DNA from: Flavobacteriaceae bacterium
Lineage (GTDB): Bacteria > Bacteroidota > Bacteroidia > Flavobacteriales > Weeksellaceae
Assembly: GCA_012522185.1 (NCBI GenBank)
Contig: JAAYKY010000058.1
Location: 1-51,473, forward strand
Reading direction: 5' to 3'
DNA: 51,473 bases
Translations under genes and position numbers: made by a program
Shown: in pieces, positions 39,607 through 49,388 of the stretch
Layout of the letters: every line of letters begins with the position of its first letter
Numbering within the stretch: the first letter of the stretch is position 1
Notes under the pieces: model-generated
The model's database searches: none
What the model was told of the DNA's origin: nothing
The model's input: the letters and a program-made list of their open reading frames with translations, nothing else

Positions 39607-40962
39607 ATGAAAATGAAACCTATCAAATACCTTTTCATTTTGGTCTTGCTTCCGGTTTTGAGTTGGGCGCAACAGCCTCAACTCATTAGCCTTCAGGATG
39701 CGGTGAATTATGCTTTGGAGAACCAAGCGGATGCCAAAAAGGCCCGTTTGCAGATTGAAAATTCCGAATATTTGATTCAGGAAGCCCGTGCGGGTGCTTT
39801 GCCGAATATCAGTGCAAATGGTTCGATTACTTATAATCCAATTTTGCAGGAAACGGCGATTCCTGCTTCGAGTTTTCCGGGTGGTGAACAATCTCCGGAT
39901 CCATTCATTGTCTTGGCGATGGGGCAGAAGTGGAATGCGGTCGGCGGTGTTTCTTTGCATCAAAATATTTTTGATCAGACGGTATTTACCGGATTGAAAG
40001 CAGCTCGTACGACCCGAGAGTTTTATCAAATCAATGCCCAACTGACCGAAGAACAAGTGATTGAAAGAGTAGCCACGGCTTATTACAACGTATTTGTTCA
40101 GAAAGAACAATTGGAAACCATAGACAGTAGTTATGTGAATGTTTCGAAATCACGCGAAATCATCAAGAGTTTATTTGAAAACGGATTGGCGCGTGAAATT
40201 GATTTGGATCGTGTCAATGTTCAATTGATGAATTTGGGTACGATGCGTCAGCAATTGGTAAATGCCGTTCAGCTTCAGGAAAATGCTTTGAAGTTTTATA
40301 TGGGAATGCCGATTGAGCAACCGATTGATTTGGTCGAAGAGGATTTTTCGGCCGAAGCTCGTTTACTTGCTGATGAAGTAGGGACTGAAAACCGCACGGA
40401 AATGAAAGTTTTGAAAAAGCAGGAAGAGCTTTTGGTTTTGCAGAAAGAAGCAAGAAAAGCAGCTTATTATCCGACACTTTCCTTAACAGCAGGCTATAAT
40501 TATATGGGACAAGGCGATCGATTTCCGATTGGTTCCGGTTTGGACAAAGGCGTGTATTGGTCCGATTTTTCTTCGATTAGTTTAAATCTTCGTGTTCCGA
40601 TTTTCAGTGGTTTGGCCAATAAAGCACGTGTGAATCAGGCGGACATTGAAATCCGGACTTTGCAAGAAAACATTCGAAATACAGAATTGGCTTTGAATCT
40701 GGAATATCAGAATGCGAAATCACAAATCGAGAATAATTTAATCGCACTTGAAAACCAACAAGAAAATGTAAATCTTGCGCAAAAGGTGGTAGACAATACC
40801 CAAAACAATTATCGTTTGGGATTGGCAACTTTGACCGATTTATTGGAGGCTCAAAATGCTTTGGTCGATTCCCGAAACAATTATTCAAATGCTTTGCTTC
40901 AATACAAGCTGGCAGAAATTCAATTATTAAAATCCTTAGGAGAATTAAACAGTTTAAAATAA
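39607..40962 (+). CDS. TolC-family outer-membrane efflux protein
   Basis: This 451-aa protein has a signal peptide (LSWAQ, about residue 22) and the tandem outer-membrane efflux protein repeats starting with ISLQDAVNYALENQADAKKA, then long heptad-rich helices. It forms the outer channel for the RND pump encoded downstream. Confidence 0.92.
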   Translation: MKMKPIKYLFILVLLPVLSWAQQPQLISLQDAVNYALENQADAKKARLQIENSEYLIQEARAGALPNISANGSITYNPILQETAIPASSFPGGEQSPDPFIVLAMGQKWNAVGGVSLHQNIFDQTVFTGLKAARTTREFYQINAQLTEEQVIERVATAYYNVFVQKEQLETIDSSYVNVSKSREIIKSLFENGLAREIDLDRVNVQLMNLGTMRQQLVNAVQLQENALKFYMGMPIEQPIDLVEEDFSAEARLLADEVGTENRTEMKVLKKQEELLVLQKEARKAAYYPTLSLTAGYNYMGQGDRFPIGSGLDKGVYWSDFSSISLNLRVPIFSGLANKARVNQADIEIRTLQENIRNTELALNLEYQNAKSQIENNLIALENQQENVNLAQKVVDNTQNNYRLGLATLTDLLEAQNALVDSRNNYSNALLQYKLAEIQLLKSLGELNSLK

Positions 40963-40974
40963 AAAAACCTATAT

Positions 40975-42054
40975 ATGAAAATTCTTAAAAACATACTGAT
41001 TGTCTTGGTAGTTCTTACATTGATTGGATGGGCGGCAATGACACTTATGAACAATAAAAGGAAGTCGGAAGAAGAAACCCGCATCGTGGCACAAGTCAAT
41101 GACAGCATTGCGGTAAACGTTTCTCAAGTAAGTTATCAGAACATCAATACGGATTATGTAGCGAACGGAACTTTTGAGCCTTTTCAAGAGATGATGTTTC
41201 CTTCCGAAGTAAGCGGAAAAGTGGTGAGAGTTATGGTGGATGAAGGAAGTTATGTTCGTGTAGGTCAAACTTTGGCAATCATCAGAGGAGATGCACAGTC
41301 GATTGATTTATCGGCAGCTCAGGCCGCTTATCAGAATGCTTTGACAGACAATCAACGTTATGAAAATGCATTGCAAACCGGTGGGGTTACACAGCAACAA
41401 GTGGATGCTTCTCGACTTCAATTAAAAAATGCCAAAGCCCAATTGGATCAAGCAAGATTGAGAGTTGGTGATATGAATATAAAAGCGACAATCAGTGGAA
41501 TTGTGAACCAAAGATTGATTGAACCAGGCTCCTTTGTATCGCCCGGAACAAATATGTTTGAAATCGTAAATGTATCGAGTTTGAAGCTTCGTGTGGAAGT
41601 GGATGAAAGTCAGATTGTCCGATTCAAAGTAGGAGATAACATCAAGGTCAAAGCGAGTGTTTATCCGGATAAGGAATTCGTAGGTCGAATCAGTTTCATC
41701 GCACCGAAAGCTACGGCTTCATTGAATTTCCCAGTTGAAATTCAGGTATCCAATAGTGCCGGAAATGAATTGAAAGCCGGTATGTATGGCACAGCGATTT
41801 TCTCTACCGCACAGGATGAAGTCAAAGCCAAGCCTGTTTTGGTAGCTCCACGCGCTGCATTTGTGGGCGGTGTAAACAATCAGGAAGTTTTTGTGGTAAA
41901 TCCAGATGCTACGGTGGAACTCAGAAAGATTTCGGCCGGAAGAAATTTTGGAGAATGGATTGAAATTTTAGAGGGGCTAAAAGATGGTCAAACCGTGGTG
42001 ACAAGTGGTCAAATCAATTTGACAGATGGAGCAAAAGTGAAAGTCATTCAATAA
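40975..42054 (+). CDS. RND efflux periplasmic adaptor
   Basis: This 359-aa membrane-fusion protein is anchored by an N-terminal helix (about residues 5-25). It has a lipoyl/barrel-sandwich domain (GKVVRVMVDEGSYVRVGQ), a helical hairpin with QALQTGGVTQQQVDASR-like coil sequence, and a beta-barrel region. It links the RND permease to the TolC-like channel. Confidence 0.92.
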   Translation: MKILKNILIVLVVLTLIGWAAMTLMNNKRKSEEETRIVAQVNDSIAVNVSQVSYQNINTDYVANGTFEPFQEMMFPSEVSGKVVRVMVDEGSYVRVGQTLAIIRGDAQSIDLSAAQAAYQNALTDNQRYENALQTGGVTQQQVDASRLQLKNAKAQLDQARLRVGDMNIKATISGIVNQRLIEPGSFVSPGTNMFEIVNVSSLKLRVEVDESQIVRFKVGDNIKVKASVYPDKEFVGRISFIAPKATASLNFPVEIQVSNSAGNELKAGMYGTAIFSTAQDEVKAKPVLVAPRAAFVGGVNNQEVFVVNPDATVELRKISAGRNFGEWIEILEGLKDGQTVVTSGQINLTDGAKVKVIQ

Positions 42055-42095
42055 GAAACGAAGTTCGAAATTCGAAATTCGCAAAACGAAATAAT

Positions 42096-45000
42096 ATGAA
42101 ATTAGCAGAAATATCGATAAAAAGACCCACATTGATTGTGGTGTTATTTACCATATTGACGTTGGGAGGATTGTTTTCTTATACCCAATTAGGATATGAA
42201 TTGATTCCTAAATTTGAGGTAAACGTAATTAGTATTTCCACGGTTTATCCGGGGGCTTCTCCTTCGGAAATTGAAAATACGGTAACCAAGAAGATTGAAG
42301 ACGCCATTTCTTCTTTGGAAAACATCAAGAAAATTGAATCCAAATCGTATGAAAGCCTTTCTTTGGTGATGATGGAGCTGAATACGGATGCCGATGTGAA
42401 TTATGCGCTCAATGATGCGCAGCGTAAGGTGAATGCGATTTTATCGGATTTACCAGACGATGCCGATCCGCCTTCTCTTGTGAAATTCTCCATGGACGAT
42501 ATGCCCATTATCACGATTGCAGCGACGGCCAATATGAACAATGTGGAATTTTATGATTTATTGGACAAAAAAATCCAACCGATTATTTCCCGAGTTGCCG
42601 GAGTGGCGCAGGTGAATTTAATTGGAGGTCAAGAGCGTGAAATTCAGGTAAACATCGACCAGAATAAATTGGAAGGGTATGGTTTATCGGTTCCAGCGGT
42701 AAGTCAGATTATTCAAGCTTCCAACCTGGATTTCCCAACGGGAAATGTGAAAACACGTGAAAATTCAACCCTCATTCGTTTGTCCGGAAAATACCAATCC
42801 ATTGAGGAATTAAGAAATTTGGTCATCAGTAGCCAAAATGGCGTTCAAGTTCGTTTGGGTGATATTGCCGATGTGCAGGATTCACAAAAAGACGCAGATA
42901 AACTGGCGCGTTTAAATCAATCCGATGCGATTTTGATTCAAGTGATGAAACAGTCCGATGCCAATGCAGTAGCAGTTTCCGAAGAAGTTCGAAATGCAGT
43001 TTTGGAAATCGAAGAGGATTATAAAGTCAATGGTGTAAATCTGGAAATAGCCAACGATACTTCGGAATTTACACTTACAGCGGCCAATAATGTGATCTTT
43101 GATATTTTCCTTGCTGTCTTTTTGGTAGCAGTGGTGATGTTGTTATTCCTTCACAGTTTGCGGAATGCTTTCATTGTGATGATTACCATCCCGGCCTCTT
43201 TGATTGCGACATTCATTGGGATTTATTTCATGGGTTATACCCTAAATCTGATGAGCTTAGTCGCCCTTTCTTTGGTGGTGGGAATTCTGGTGGACGATGC
43301 GATTGTGGTTTTGGAAAACATACACCGCCACATGGAAATGGGTAAAAATAAAGTAAGAGCAGCCTATGATGGAGCTTCGGAAATTGGATTTACAGTCATG
43401 GCGATTACACTTGTGATTATTGTAGTATTCCTTCCGATCTCAATGAGTAATGATTTGGTTTCCAATATTATCAAACAGTTCTGTGTGACTGTGATGATTG
43501 CCACTGGATTTTCATTTTTGGCTTCCTTTACCATTGTGCCTTGGCTTTCCTCAAGATTTGGAAAGTTGGAACATATGACCGGTAAAAATTTATTCCAGAA
43601 ATTCATTCTTTGGTTTGAAGGAATGCTTGAGCGATTTACACATTGGATTTCGGGAATTCTGAAATGGTGTTTACGAGCCTGGTATACCAAACTGGCAACG
43701 ATTGTGATTGCGGTTATATTGTTTTTCGGATCCTTCACTTTGGTTGGATTTGGATTTGTCGGAACGGAATTCTTCCCGAAGATGGACAAAGGAGAGTTTT
43801 TGGTTCAAATTGAATTGCCCAAAGATGCTTCATTGGAACAAACGAATTTCACCATTCAGAGAGCTGAAGAATACTTGAAGTCAAAACCCGAAGTAGTGGA
43901 TTTGATTACGATGGTCGGGCAGACAAGTACCGGATTTGGTGGAAGTCAAGCCACTTCGTATCAGGGAGAAATCAATGTTCTCCTAAAAGATAAAGAAGAA
44001 ATGACAGAGAATACCTTCATTTTTGCGGCCAAAACCAAGCGTGAATTGGAGAATTTATTGGTCAATGCAAAAGTAAGTACGATGCCGGTGGGAATGATGG
44101 GGGCGGATCAGGCGCCGCTTCAATTGGTGGTAGTCGGATCGACTTTGGACAGTGCGATGGTCTTTGCAAGAAAAGCAGAAGCAGAATTACGTCAAATCGC
44201 CGGTGCTTCCGAGATCGAATTATCGGTAGAAGATGGAAACCCCGAGATCAGTGTTCAGGTAGATCGTGATAAAATGTCGGCCTTGGGCTTGGATTTGGGA
44301 ACGGTAGGTATGACAATGCAAACAGCTTTTAGTGGAAATACCGATTCGAAATTCCGTGCAGGCGAGTACGAATATGACATCAACATCCGATACGATCAGT
44401 TCAACCGTTCGGATATCAATGACGTTCGAAATTTGATTTTCGTGAATAATCAGGGACAACGCATCAAATTATCACAGTTTGCGGATGTGAGCGAAAGTTC
44501 CGGTCCGAGTTTGCTTGAGCGACGCGACAAATCACCGTCAGTCAATGTAAATGCCCAAGTTGTCGGGCGTCCGGTGGGGGATGTGGCTGCAGAATGGGAA
44601 ACCAAATTTTCAGAGATTCCAAGACCTATCGGCGTAAATTATACCTGGGGAGGAGATATGGAAATGCAGGGCGATGGTTTCAATACGCTTGGAATTGCTT
44701 TGCTGGCAGCGATCATTCTGGTTTATCTGGTAATGGTTGGGCTTTACAATAGTTATGTGCATCCTTTTGTGGTGTTGTTTTCCATCCCCTTGTCATTGAT
44801 TGGTGTGATGGTGATTTTGGCTTTGACCAATAATTCCATTAATATTTTCACGATCCTCGGGATGATTATGTTGATTGGTCTGGTATGTAAGAATGCGATT
44901 TTGATTGTGGACTTTACGAATTTGCGTAAAGCCGAAGGCGAATCGACTTACAATGCTTTGATTCAAGCGAACCACGCCCGACTTCGTCCGATTTTGATGA

Positions 45001-45269
45001 CTACGATTGCGATGGTATTTGGGATGATCCCGATTGCCCTTGCCAAAGGAGCAGCTGCCGAGATGAACAATGGATTGGCGCTGGTGATCATCGGTGGTTT
45101 GATTTCTTCACTTTTCTTGACTTTGATTATTGTTCCGGTGGTTTATTCGATTTTCGATGGAATTACAAGAAGAATTGGTAAGAAAAAGAAAACCGATTAT
45201 GCGGCCGAAATGGTGGCGGACTATGAAGCAAAAGAATTGAGCGATGATGGATTCGCGCCCAAATTATAA
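42096..45269 (+). CDS. RND efflux permease (AcrB/HAE1 type)
   Basis: This 1057-aa pump has the duplicated 12-helix organisation. The motif SLVVGILVDDAIVVLENIHR near residue 395 carries the two intramembrane Asp residues of the proton relay. The second-half motif GLVCKNAILIVDFTN is also present. It exports hydrophobic drugs or toxic compounds; the substrate is unknown. The spacer before it contains a short AAATTCG tandem repeat (about 42062-42080). Confidence 0.95.
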   Translation: MKLAEISIKRPTLIVVLFTILTLGGLFSYTQLGYELIPKFEVNVISISTVYPGASPSEIENTVTKKIEDAISSLENIKKIESKSYESLSLVMMELNTDADVNYALNDAQRKVNAILSDLPDDADPPSLVKFSMDDMPIITIAATANMNNVEFYDLLDKKIQPIISRVAGVAQVNLIGGQEREIQVNIDQNKLEGYGLSVPAVSQIIQASNLDFPTGNVKTRENSTLIRLSGKYQSIEELRNLVISSQNGVQVRLGDIADVQDSQKDADKLARLNQSDAILIQVMKQSDANAVAVSEEVRNAVLEIEEDYKVNGVNLEIANDTSEFTLTAANNVIFDIFLAVFLVAVVMLLFLHSLRNAFIVMITIPASLIATFIGIYFMGYTLNLMSLVALSLVVGILVDDAIVVLENIHRHMEMGKNKVRAAYDGASEIGFTVMAITLVIIVVFLPISMSNDLVSNIIKQFCVTVMIATGFSFLASFTIVPWLSSRFGKLEHMTGKNLFQKFILWFEGMLERFTHWISGILKWCLRAWYTKLATIVIAVILFFGSFTLVGFGFVGTEFFPKMDKGEFLVQIELPKDASLEQTNFTIQRAEEYLKSKPEVVDLITMVGQTSTGFGGSQATSYQGEINVLLKDKEEMTENTFIFAAKTKRELENLLVNAKVSTMPVGMMGADQAPLQLVVVGSTLDSAMVFARKAEAELRQIAGASEIELSVEDGNPEISVQVDRDKMSALGLDLGTVGMTMQTAFSGNTDSKFRAGEYEYDINIRYDQFNRSDINDVRNLIFVNNQGQRIKLSQFADVSESSGPSLLERRDKSPSVNVNAQVVGRPVGDVAAEWETKFSEIPRPIGVNYTWGGDMEMQGDGFNTLGIALLAAIILVYLVMVGLYNSYVHPFVVLFSIPLSLIGVMVILALTNNSINIFTILGMIMLIGLVCKNAILIVDFTNLRKAEGESTYNALIQANHARLRPILMTTIAMVFGMIPIALAKGAAAEMNNGLALVIIGGLISSLFLTLIIVPVVYSIFDGITRRIGKKKKTDYAAEMVADYEAKELSDDGFAPKL

Positions 45270-45285
45270 GAATTAGTTCTTTACG

Positions 45286-45324
45286 AAAACCGGATGCTGG
45301 ATTGATTAGGTGTCCGGTTTTTTT
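45286..45324 (+). terminator. Intrinsic terminator of the RND operon
   Basis: AAAACCGGA at 45286-45294 pairs with TCCGGTTTT at 45313-45321, followed by T. Confidence 0.8.
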
Positions 45325-45446
45325 ATTTGATGAGTTTTTGAGTTTAAATTGAATTTCCAAGGAATAAAATTCAGGAATAATAAAATCTTTGGTATAAACC
45401 GATTTATCTCAGTTGTTGGTTTGAATAGTTTCTCTTGAATAATCCT

Positions 45447-45454
45447 TAATTTTG
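45447..45454 (+). promoter_or_regulatory. -7 element of the PaaE-like gene
   Basis: TAATTTTG is a perfect match, with TTTG at 45420-45423 as a possible -33 element (23-nt spacer). Confidence 0.6.
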
Positions 45455-45470
45455 CCTAAAATAGAATGGA

Positions 45471-46520
45471 ATGGAATTTCACTCGCTGAAAGTAGCATTA
45501 GTAAAAAATTTGACAAAAGATTCGGTACAAATTACCTTTGATATACCGGAAGAATTAAAACCTGAATTTCAGTTCAGTTCTGGACAATACATCACTTTGG
45601 AAATCAACGGAGAACGACGAGATTATTCACTTTGTTCAAGTCCTTTGGATTCGGAGTGGAGCATTGGGGTTCGGGCGGTAAAAGGCGGGAATATTTCAAA
45701 ATACCTAACCCAAGAATTAAAAACAGGCGATGTCTTGTCGGTTTCAACTCCGAACGGAAGATTTGGCATACCAAGCAAACCCAATGAAAAGCGAACTTTA
45801 TTAGCTTTTGCTGCCGGGAGTGGAATTACTCCGATTTTAAGTATCATTCGTTATACTTTAGAAACCGAAGAATGGGTGAATTTCTATTTGTTTTTCTCCA
45901 ATAAAACCCCGGAGAAGGTGATGTTTATGGAGGAATTGAAAGCCTTGCAAAAACTTTATCCCAATAATTTTCATTTGCATTTATTTTATACACAATTCCA
46001 AATGGAGGATTGGTTGTTTGAAGGCAGATTGGATGAACATAAGTTTGAATTGATTCTCAATCAATTGGTGGATATCAATGAAGTGGATGAAGCGATGGTT
46101 TGCGGACCGAGTGAAATGATAAAAGTGATTTCAAACGAGATATTTAATGCCGGAATTCCTAAGAAACATATTCATTTTGAATTGTTTACACCCGAATTTA
46201 CGCCGCTTGATATTTTACCCGAAGAAATGGATGCGCCGGACGATGTAAATGTGACGGTGGAGTTGGAGGGAGAAACCCATGAATTGGTTTGGAATCGTGA
46301 AAAAAACCTGATCGATGCGATGCTCGATGCGGACATCGATGCACCTTATTCTTGCAAAGGTGGAATTTGCTCGAGTTGTATGTGTAAGCTGGAAGAAGGA
46401 GAAGTGCATCTGGGCGATAATTATGTTTTGACGGATTCTGACCGTGAAGAAGGGATTATTTTGGCTTGTATTTCTCGCCCAAAAACTCCTACGATTAAAA
46501 TAAATTTTGATGCTATTTGA
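45471..46520 (+). CDS. PaaE-like NAD(P)H flavoprotein with 2Fe-2S domain
   Basis: This 349-aa reductase has an FAD-binding domain with RRDYSLCSSP near residue 51, an NAD(P)-binding domain with AAGSGITPILSIIRYT near 115, and a C-terminal plant-type ferredoxin domain with CKGGICSSCMCKLEEGE (cluster ligands near residues 298-306). It passes electrons from NAD(P)H to a partner oxygenase or desaturase. No Paa cluster is nearby, so the partner is unknown. The next gene overlaps its stop codon. Confidence 0.9.
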   Translation: MEFHSLKVALVKNLTKDSVQITFDIPEELKPEFQFSSGQYITLEINGERRDYSLCSSPLDSEWSIGVRAVKGGNISKYLTQELKTGDVLSVSTPNGRFGIPSKPNEKRTLLAFAAGSGITPILSIIRYTLETEEWVNFYLFFSNKTPEKVMFMEELKALQKLYPNNFHLHLFYTQFQMEDWLFEGRLDEHKFELILNQLVDINEVDEAMVCGPSEMIKVISNEIFNAGIPKKHIHFELFTPEFTPLDILPEEMDAPDDVNVTVELEGETHELVWNREKNLIDAMLDADIDAPYSCKGGICSSCMCKLEEGEVHLGDNYVLTDSDREEGIILACISRPKTPTIKINFDAI

Positions 46521-47158
46521 TGTTAATTAATACCATAGATTACCGAAACGAAGAATTCTGGAATACCCTGACACATGCTGCGGGAGTGGTTCTTTCGGTT
46601 TTCGCTTTGGTTCTTTTGGTCTTTAGCTCTTCAAAAGGTTCTGCACTTGATGTAGTGAGTGCTACGATTTTTGGAACGAGTTTGTTGTTGTTATATCTTG
46701 CTTCCACGCTGTATCATGCTTCGCGAAATCGAAGAAAGAAATTTTATCTCCGCAAACTGGACCATCTTTGTATTTATCTTTTGATTGCCGGAACTTATAC
46801 GCCGGTTACACTCATCGGAATGAAAGGCGTTTGGGGTTGGACGATTTTCGGGATTATTTGGGGATTAGCAGTTTTGGGATTTGTATTTAAATTTTCGCCG
46901 CTTCGTAAATCGGAGAATTTATCTTTGGGATTGTATGCTTTGATGGGATGGTTAATTCTGATTGGGATGAAACCTTTGGTCGAGAGTTTATCGATAGGCG
47001 CATTGACTTTCATGGGTTTGGGTGGATTGTTTTATACCGTGGGAATTTATTTTTATGTCAAAGAAAAAATTCCATACAATCACGCCATCTGGCACCTGTT
47101 TGTATTGGCAGGCAGTATTTTTCATTTTTTTGGAATTTACGTATATATTTTGCCCTAA
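46520..47158 (+). CDS. Hemolysin III/PAQR family membrane protein
   Basis: The ATG at 46520 overlaps the preceding TGA (TGATG). The product of about 212 aa has seven hydrophobic helices and the family residues NTLTHAAG near the N-terminus, STLYHASRNRRKK, and NHAIWHLFVLAGSIFHFFG near the C-terminus; these His residues form the metal site in PAQR proteins. A true haemolytic role is not implied. Confidence 0.88.
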   Translation: MLINTIDYRNEEFWNTLTHAAGVVLSVFALVLLVFSSSKGSALDVVSATIFGTSLLLLYLASTLYHASRNRRKKFYLRKLDHLCIYLLIAGTYTPVTLIGMKGVWGWTIFGIIWGLAVLGFVFKFSPLRKSENLSLGLYALMGWLILIGMKPLVESLSIGALTFMGLGGLFYTVGIYFYVKEKIPYNHAIWHLFVLAGSIFHFFGIYVYILP

Positions 47159-47172
47159 GTTTCTTTCAGCAA

Positions 47173-47856
47173 TTAATCTACCCGAAATTTAAATCCAATT
47201 CCATGTAAATTTTCAATTTTGACGGCATCGTCTTCGGCGAATATTTTTCGCAATCTTGAAATGAAAACATCGAGGCTTCTTCCCATAAAATAATCATCTT
47301 CGCCCCAAAGTGCTTTCAGTATTTCTTCGCGTTTGAGGACTGTATTTTTATGTTCGAAAAAAAAGTTCAAGAGTTCGGCTTCTCTTTGGGTAAGCGATAC
47401 CGTGTTGTTTTGTGAGGTAACGGTATAGTTATTTGTATCGAACTGAGAGTTTCCAATTTTATAAATCAGATTTTCGGGTGCGGTCTTTTTTTGGGATCTT
47501 TTGAGAAAGATTTCGATTTTCAACATGAGTTCTTCGATGCTGAAAGGTTTTATGAGGTAATCATCGGCTCCAATTTTCAGTCCTTTGATGCGATCTTCTT
47601 TGAGTGTTTTGGCAGAAATAAAGAGGATGGGAATTTCGGCATTGAGTTTTCGGATTTCGGAAGCCAATTCAAAACCATCCATTTTGGGCATCATGATGTC
47701 GAACAGACAAATGTCGAATTTCTCGTTTTTGAAAGCTTGGAGTGCTTCCTCGCCGTTGGAACAGTGAACGACCTGGTATTGGGATTCTAAACTGTCTTGG
47801 GTAAGAAACGCAATGGTTTCATCGTCTTCTGCATATAGAATTTTTGATTTGCTCAT
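47173..47856 (-). CDS. OmpR-family response regulator
   Basis: This 227-aa protein has a receiver domain with acidic YAEDDET, phospho-acceptor region CLFDIMMPKMDGFE (about Asp52) and the conserved Lys of DDYLIKPFS near residue 105. The C-terminal winged helix has LTQREAELLNFFFEHKN. It is 4 nt downstream of its kinase. Confidence 0.95.
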   Translation of the reverse strand: MSKSKILYAEDDETIAFLTQDSLESQYQVVHCSNGEEALQAFKNEKFDICLFDIMMPKMDGFELASEIRKLNAEIPILFISAKTLKEDRIKGLKIGADDYLIKPFSIEELMLKIEIFLKRSQKKTAPENLIYKIGNSQFDTNNYTVTSQNNTVSLTQREAELLNFFFEHKNTVLKREEILKALWGEDDYFMGRSLDVFISRLRKIFAEDDAVKIENLHGIGFKFRVD

Positions 47857-47859
47857 CGC

Positions 47860-49116
47860 TTATTTATTGGGTATAAAAATTGAAATTTTGATTCCTTTTT
47901 CGGGATTATTTTTCGCCGAAATTTTCCATTTATGTTTTTGAATAATTTTTTTCACGTAATAAAGTCCCAGTCCGAAACCTTCTACAGTATCCATTCTTTT
48001 GTCGGAAACCCGATAAAATTTATCAAATATAAAGGAAAGATTTTTTTCGGGAATTCCAATTCCACTATCTTTAAAATCCAATTGAATTCCATTTTTGCTC
48101 CTTGTGGAGCGGATTTGAATTTCCGGGTTATCATCGCTGTATTTAATGGAATTGTCCAAAAGATTATGAACCACATTGGTAAAGTGAAACTCATCGGCCC
48201 AAAGGTGGATTGTCGTATCTACATCGACTTGGATCTTTAGATTGGGATATTTGGCTTCTACAGATTTTTTGGTTTGATTGATTATTTCGGAAAGATTTAA
48301 GTTTACTGGATTTAATTCCATGGCGAATTCATCGTTTCTTGCGACGTTGAGGATTCTTTCGATGTGGTGATTCAGTTTTTTTCCTTGTTGAGTTATGATT
48401 TCCGCATAGGTATTGAGTTTTTCATTTTCCTGAATGGCTTTTTGATTGCTGAGCGAATTGGAAGCGAGCAGGATAGAGGAGAGGGGCGTTTTGAATTCGT
48501 GGGTCATATTGTTGATGAAATCCCTTTGAAGTTCGGAGTATTTTTTTTGTTGGATAAGCGTATAAATCGAATAGACATAGATGACGAGAATCCCCATGAG
48601 TACGCCCGATAGAATCAGCCAAAACGTCAACGAACTCAGTAAATAGGATTTTTCTTGTGGGAAACGAACGGCGAAATAATAGACAAGATCAATTTGTTTT
48701 TCGAATTCGATTTCCTTTTTGGGCTCGGCATCTTCTTGTACAGATATGTATTTTCCGTACATCATTTCATCGTTTTCGCAATCATAAATTGCGTATTCAA
48801 AATCGGTGATGATATTGTATTTGGTGAATTCTTTTTTGAGGTAATGTTCAAGTAAAGCCGGGTCGATGTGGTCGTTTAGGTTGACGACATAATAATCGTT
48901 TGAAACTTTCTGTATGAGGTCTTTTTCTGAAAATTCGTGTTCATTGTTTTCGTAGATTTCCCTTGCCACTTCCAGAAGTGCGATATGTACTTTTTGTGAG
49001 AATTTTTTTTCTTCGAGTGTAAAAGCCTTGTACGTCCAGACCAATTGTGCGATCAAAATTCCGATGGTGGCGACAAGTCCTAGAAGGATGATACTATTTA
49101 AACGATTGATTTTCAC
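47860..49116 (-). CDS. Membrane sensor histidine kinase
   Basis: This 418-aa kinase has an N-terminal helix, an extracytoplasmic sensor of about 130 residues, a second membrane helix (near 165-185), the H-box FINNMTHEFKTPLSSILLAS with the phosphorylated His near residue 205, and the ATP-binding N, G1 (DSGIGIPEKNL) and G2 (GFGLGLYYVKKI) boxes. The signal is not known. It is paired with the downstream regulator. Confidence 0.95.
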   Translation of the reverse strand: MKINRLNSIILLGLVATIGILIAQLVWTYKAFTLEEKKFSQKVHIALLEVAREIYENNEHEFSEKDLIQKVSNDYYVVNLNDHIDPALLEHYLKKEFTKYNIITDFEYAIYDCENDEMMYGKYISVQEDAEPKKEIEFEKQIDLVYYFAVRFPQEKSYLLSSLTFWLILSGVLMGILVIYVYSIYTLIQQKKYSELQRDFINNMTHEFKTPLSSILLASNSLSNQKAIQENEKLNTYAEIITQQGKKLNHHIERILNVARNDEFAMELNPVNLNLSEIINQTKKSVEAKYPNLKIQVDVDTTIHLWADEFHFTNVVHNLLDNSIKYSDDNPEIQIRSTRSKNGIQLDFKDSGIGIPEKNLSFIFDKFYRVSDKRMDTVEGFGLGLYYVKKIIQKHKWKISAKNNPEKGIKISIFIPNK

Positions 49117-49152
49117 TTGATATTTTGAAACGGATTGGATTTAAATAAGTTT

Positions 49153-49160
49153 CAAAGATA
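49153..49160 (-). promoter_or_regulatory. -7 element of the two-component operon
   Basis: On the minus strand the sequence is TATCTTTG, a perfect match, 36 nt before the kinase ATG. Confidence 0.6.
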
Positions 49161-49266
49161 AGATTTGCATTGGAATCGAAAGTGTTTTGGATAGGAAATG
49201 GTTTCGGTTAACAACTCATTAACAGACCTTTGAAACTGCTTAACAGGCAATGCGGTTTCGCCTTTT

Positions 49267-49274
49267 TATATTTG
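49267..49274 (+). promoter_or_regulatory. -7 element of a possible intergenic small RNA
   Basis: TATATTTG is a perfect match. No good -33 element at the usual spacing; TTTG at 49229-49232 is too distant. Confidence 0.45.
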
Positions 49275-49279
49275 CATCG

Positions 49280-49348
49280 TTAAGTTTTTCAACACCATTA
49301 TTTTATTTAATTAGTCACAAGAAAGGAAGCATCTATTGCTTCTTTTTT
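49280..49348 (+). ncRNA. Possible intergenic small RNA
   Basis: About 70 nt run from a predicted start after TATATTTG to a terminator (GAAGCA-TCTAT-TGCTTC with six T, 49322-49348). No gene on this strand precedes the terminator, so the pair promoter/terminator suggests a short non-coding transcript. No start codon with a useful ORF is present. Confidence 0.4.
49322..49348 (+). terminator. Intrinsic terminator in the kinase/hydrolase intergenic region
   Basis: The GAAGCA/TGCTTC stem with a TCTAT loop and a run of six T on the + strand; the minus strand lacks a clean T run. Confidence 0.7.
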
Positions 49349-49388
49349 GTTTGCTTATAATATAATAAGACATTCATGAAATCAGTTT

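Noticed and set aside
47932-48240. + strand frame under the histidine kinase
   Set aside because: Antisense shadow of the conserved ATP-binding domain, with no coding features of its own.
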